From Yoonia sp. (GTDB lineage Bacteria > Pseudomonadota > Alphaproteobacteria > Rhodobacterales > Rhodobacteraceae): a stretch of DNA of 7,121 nucleotides. Numbering within the stretch: the stretch's first letter is position 1; each line of letters opens with the position of its first letter. This document shows, in pieces, positions 5,581 to 7,121 of this stretch. Made by a program: the position numbers and the translations under genes. The stretch is taken from assembly GCA_028822885.1 (NCBI GenBank), contig JAPKCP010000173.1:1-7121 (forward strand), in the 5' to 3' direction. The notes below the pieces were generated by a model, which worked only from the letters and a program-made list of their open reading frames with translations, had not been told where the DNA came from and did not search any database.

Positions 5581-6266
5581 CCCTTACACATCCATCCCCC
5601 AATTTTGGCCCACGTCGCGGCGGCGTGGGTCCAGATATGGTTGTGATTCATTATACGGCGATGGTGTCGGCTGATGCCGCTTGCCGGACATTGTGCAACC
5701 CTGACACCGAAGTCTCTGCCCATTATTTGATTGATGAGGACGGCACTGTCCGGTCCTTGGTGGCTGAAGGCATGCGGGCATGGCATGCGGGCGCAGGCCA
5801 GTGGGGCGACGTTGTAGACGTGAACAGTCGGTCGATTGGAATTGAGTTGGCGAATCCCGGTGCTTGTCCATTTCCGATGGCGCAAATGGACACGTTGAGC
5901 GTTCTTTTGCACGGAATTTTTGCGCGCTGGGCGATCAATCCCGCCCGCATCATAGGGCATTCCGACATGGCCCCGGGTCGTAAGATTGATCCCGGTGCGC
6001 GGTTTGACTGGCGGCGGTTGTGGCTTGAGGGGGTCGGGGTTTGGCCAGACTGCGGGGCAACGCATGACTTGCCCGCCTCTGCTAAGGTGTTTCGTCAGAT
6101 GGCAGACCGGTTCGGGTATCGCTGTGTGGACGATGACTTGCTGCTGCGGGTCTTTCGGATGCGTTTCCGTCCTTGGGTTGATGGGCCTTTAGATACGGTT
6201 GATATGCAAATGATCAGTGATCTTGCCACACGTTTCCCCGTTGACGCATCGTCCATCACCGCCTAA
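5535..6266 (+). CDS. N-acetylmuramoyl-L-alanine amidase, AmpD/AmiD type
   Basis: This zinc amidase (Amidase_2 family) cleaves the bond between MurNAc and L-Ala in peptidoglycan or its fragments. Numbering from TTG 5535 (243 aa), the likely zinc ligands are H39 (VVIHYTAM), H142 (IIGHSDMAPGRKIDPG) and D152. E104 (SIGIELAN) and K150 complete the active site. After about residue 165 comes an 80-residue tail with a helical VFRMRFRPWVDGPLDT segment. It resembles the peptidoglycan-binding-like C-terminal domain of E. coli AmiD. No signal peptide or lipobox is visible, unlike AmiD, so location is uncertain: AmpD-like cytosolic recycling is possible. The start is unresolved. No ATG or GTG exists in frame before THPSPNFGPRR. 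TTG 5535 overlaps the lipoprotein gene by 46 bp, while CTG 5577 would overlap its TGA as CTGA and give a more typical N-terminus. The next ATG, at 5637, would remove conserved sequence. Confidence 0.88.
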   Translation: MWLGPGPVPFGVWQLTLTHPSPNFGPRRGGVGPDMVVIHYTAMVSADAACRTLCNPDTEVSAHYLIDEDGTVRSLVAEGMRAWHAGAGQWGDVVDVNSRSIGIELANPGACPFPMAQMDTLSVLLHGIFARWAINPARIIGHSDMAPGRKIDPGARFDWRRLWLEGVGVWPDCGATHDLPASAKVFRQMADRFGYRCVDDDLLLRVFRMRFRPWVDGPLDTVDMQMISDLATRFPVDASSITA

Positions 6267-6269
6267 GCG
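6241..6269 (+). promoter_or_regulatory. Candidate rnpB promoter at the end of the amidase gene
   Basis: TTGACG (6241-6246) is a five-of-six -35 match. At 17 bp comes TAAGCG (6264-6269), a poor -10 that includes the amidase stop codon. The start site predicted from this spacing falls at the first bases of RNase P RNA helix P1 (6275), which is the main reason to believe it. Weak -10 boxes are common in alphaproteobacteria. Confidence 0.4.
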
Positions 6270-6274
6270 AATAT

Positions 6275-6653
6275 TGCGCGGATGGCTGGATGGCTGCGGC
6301 AGTAATGTCGAGGAAAGTCCGGACTCCACAAAGCACGGTGCCGGGTAATCCCCGGCGGGGGTAACCCTAGGGACAGCGCCACAGAGATGTAAACTACCCT
6401 CGCTTGCGGGGGAAAAGGTGAAACGGTGGGGTAAGAGCCCACCGCGGACGTGGTAACACGGACGGCACGGCAAGCCCCACCGGGAGCAATGCCAAATAGG
6501 GACCGCGTGTCACCTTCGGGTGGCGGGGATGCTTGACCCCCAGCAGGTCCGGGTTGGCAGCTAGAGCGGCGTTGGTAACAGCGTCGTCAGATGAATGGTC
6601 ATCCAACTGACTTCGGTCGGTGGACAGAATCCGGCTTATAGGCCATCCGCGCA
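6275..6653 (+). ncRNA. rnpB: RNase P RNA, bacterial class A
   Basis: This is the catalytic RNA of ribonuclease P, which removes 5' leaders from precursor tRNAs. The ends are set by a perfect 12-bp helix P1, 6275-6286 (TGCGCGGATGGC) pairing with 6642-6653, giving about 379 nt. Conserved regions appear in order. CR-I is GAGGAAAGTCCGGACTCC (6310-6327), then GCCACAGAGA (6378-6387), then the P11/12 region GGTGAAACGGTGGGGTAAGAG with CCCACCG after it (6417-6444). Next are the alphaproteobacterial-looking GCAAGCCCCACCGGGAGCAA and TGCCAAATAGG, then AGATGAATGG (6590-6599). CR-V, GACAGAATCCGGCTTATAG (6623-6641), forms P4 with CR-I. It starts 8 nt after the amidase stop codon. Exact transcript ends are uncertain by a few bases. 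Confidence 0.97.
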
Positions 6654-6682
6654 AAATGGCTTTACGCACTGACTTTTACGGC

Positions 6683-6715
6683 GCCTGAGGGATGTGGGGT
6701 CAGGGCGCCTCAGGC
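6683..6715 (+). terminator. Possible terminator or processing hairpin after rnpB
   Basis: GCCTGAGG (6683-6690) and CCTCAGGC (6708-6715) form a perfect 8-bp GC-rich stem with a 17-nt loop, about 30 nt after the end of rnpB. It is followed by TACTTT rather than a proper T-run. A competing fold pairs GGCGCC-TGA with TCAGG-GCGCC through a one-base bulge. It could be the rnpB terminator or a barrier to 3'-end trimming. The weak T tract lowers confidence. Confidence 0.4.
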
Positions 6716-6828
6716 TACTTTCGCGTATTATGAAGGTATTTCACTCGTTTTGGATGGTGCCCGGCACCCAACACCCAGTCTTGTTGTGTCCTGTCTCGTG
6801 ACAAAGCACTAAAAGGCGGTGATTGCAG

Positions 6829-6856
6829 TTGACTCGGGCGTGGACGCGGGTAAAAG
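6829..6856 (+). promoter_or_regulatory. Candidate promoter of rpmG
   Basis: TTGACT (6829-6834) and TAAAAG (6851-6856) are 16 bp apart, five and four of six consensus bases respectively. A start near 6863 would give a leader of about 54 nt before rpmG. This is the best sigma-70-like match in the 263-bp gap between rnpB and rpmG (6654-6916). Apart from the hairpin at 6683-6715, I see nothing else in that gap. Confidence 0.5.
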
Positions 6857-6916
6857 ACGGCTTCAAGAGAATATTCACCCGCAGGCCGTTTGGGCCGCAT
6901 TCCGGAGAGATGAGCC

Positions 6917-7084
6917 ATGGCGAAGCCTACCACCATCAAAATCCGCCTGAACTCCTCCGCGGGGACCGGGCACTTTTATGTAACAAAAAAGAACGCACGT
7001 ACGATGACCGAAAAGATGGTTATCAAAAAGTACGATCCAGTTGTTCGCAAGCACGTCGACTATAAAGAAGGTAAAATCAAGTAA
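6917..7084 (+). CDS. rpmG: 50S ribosomal protein L33 (cysteine-free form)
   Basis: This 55-residue protein starts at the ATG at 6917, with GGAGAG (6904-6909) 7 nt upstream. The sequence begins MAKPTTIKIRLNSSAGTGHF, with YVTKKNARTMTEKMVIKKYD directly after, and ends VDYKEGKIK. This is typical proteobacterial L33, a small basic protein of the large ribosomal subunit near the E site. It contains no cysteine, so it is the C-minus, zinc-independent type, as is usual for alphaproteobacteria. The gene is short enough to be missed by simple ORF searches. It is probably monocistronic from the promoter candidate at 6829-6856. The remaining 37 bp of the window (7085-7121) show no recognisable feature. 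Confidence 0.97.
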   Translation: MAKPTTIKIRLNSSAGTGHFYVTKKNARTMTEKMVIKKYDPVVRKHVDYKEGKIK

Positions 7085-7121
7085 TTTGATTTTCTCTTTG
7101 ACCTAACAAAAGGCCGTGCAT

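Noticed and set aside
5376..6065. 229-aa open frame on the minus strand
   Set aside because: It lies entirely antisense to the lipoprotein and amidase genes, which have clear motifs. Its composition (many Pro, Arg, His) is that of a shadow frame.
6189..6669. Minus-strand frames across rnpB
   Set aside because: This is the RNase P RNA gene with its conserved cores and a perfect P1 helix; protein frames antisense to it are chance.
6715..6939. 74-aa minus-strand frame between rnpB and rpmG
   Set aside because: Overlaps the rpmG start and its likely promoter; no motif or plausible ribosome-binding site recognised.

Overview
The window looks like chromosomal core DNA from an alphaproteobacterium, most likely a marine Rhodobacteraceae (Roseobacter-group) species. 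This is inferred from the style of the proteins, from the alphaproteobacterial type of RNase P RNA, and from the gene order amidase - rnpB - rpmG. I recognise that order from family knowledge and could not check it by a search. No mobile element, CRISPR array, tRNA or phage gene is visible.

Left part, minus strand (1-2258). Reading leftwards from about 2258: an RluB-type 23S rRNA pseudouridine synthase, a TerC-family integral membrane protein, a 68-residue protein with two membrane segments, and the N-terminal part of an XpaC-like protein (the '5-bromo-4-chloroindolyl phosphate hydrolysis' family) that leaves the window at base 1. The last two genes share the A of TAATG, so they are probably translationally coupled. 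TerC and XpaC-like proteins recur with TelA ('toxic anion resistance') proteins, so the operon may continue past base 1 with telA. This cluster is the least understood part of the window.

Middle, plus strand (2382-4754). tadA (tRNA adenosine deaminase) runs divergently from rluB across a 123-bp gap. It is followed by gatC and gatA, which overlap by one base (TAATG) and encode two of the three subunits of the tRNA-dependent amidotransferase. gatB is not in the window. The tadA end and the tadA-gatC gap carry two perfect A/T-rich inverted repeats and a weaker hairpin.

Right part, plus strand (4792-7084). A lipoprotein with a C-terminal Excalibur-like DPDGDG motif is followed by a zinc-dependent N-acetylmuramoyl-L-alanine amidase resembling AmpD/AmiD. 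The amidase reading frame overlaps the lipoprotein gene or abuts it with a non-ATG start. Next come the complete RNase P RNA gene rnpB and rpmG (ribosomal protein L33, cysteine-free form).

Most of the window serves RNA and translation: rRNA pseudouridylation, tRNA wobble deamination, Gln/Asn-tRNA amidation, tRNA 5' maturation and a ribosomal protein. A small cell-envelope module (lipoprotein plus amidase) and a membrane/ion-stress module (TerC, small membrane protein, XpaC-like) are set among them. I see no clearly new system. The best candidates for further study are the TerC/68-aa/XpaC-like cluster, the lipoprotein-amidase overlap, and the paired inverted repeats around the end of tadA.
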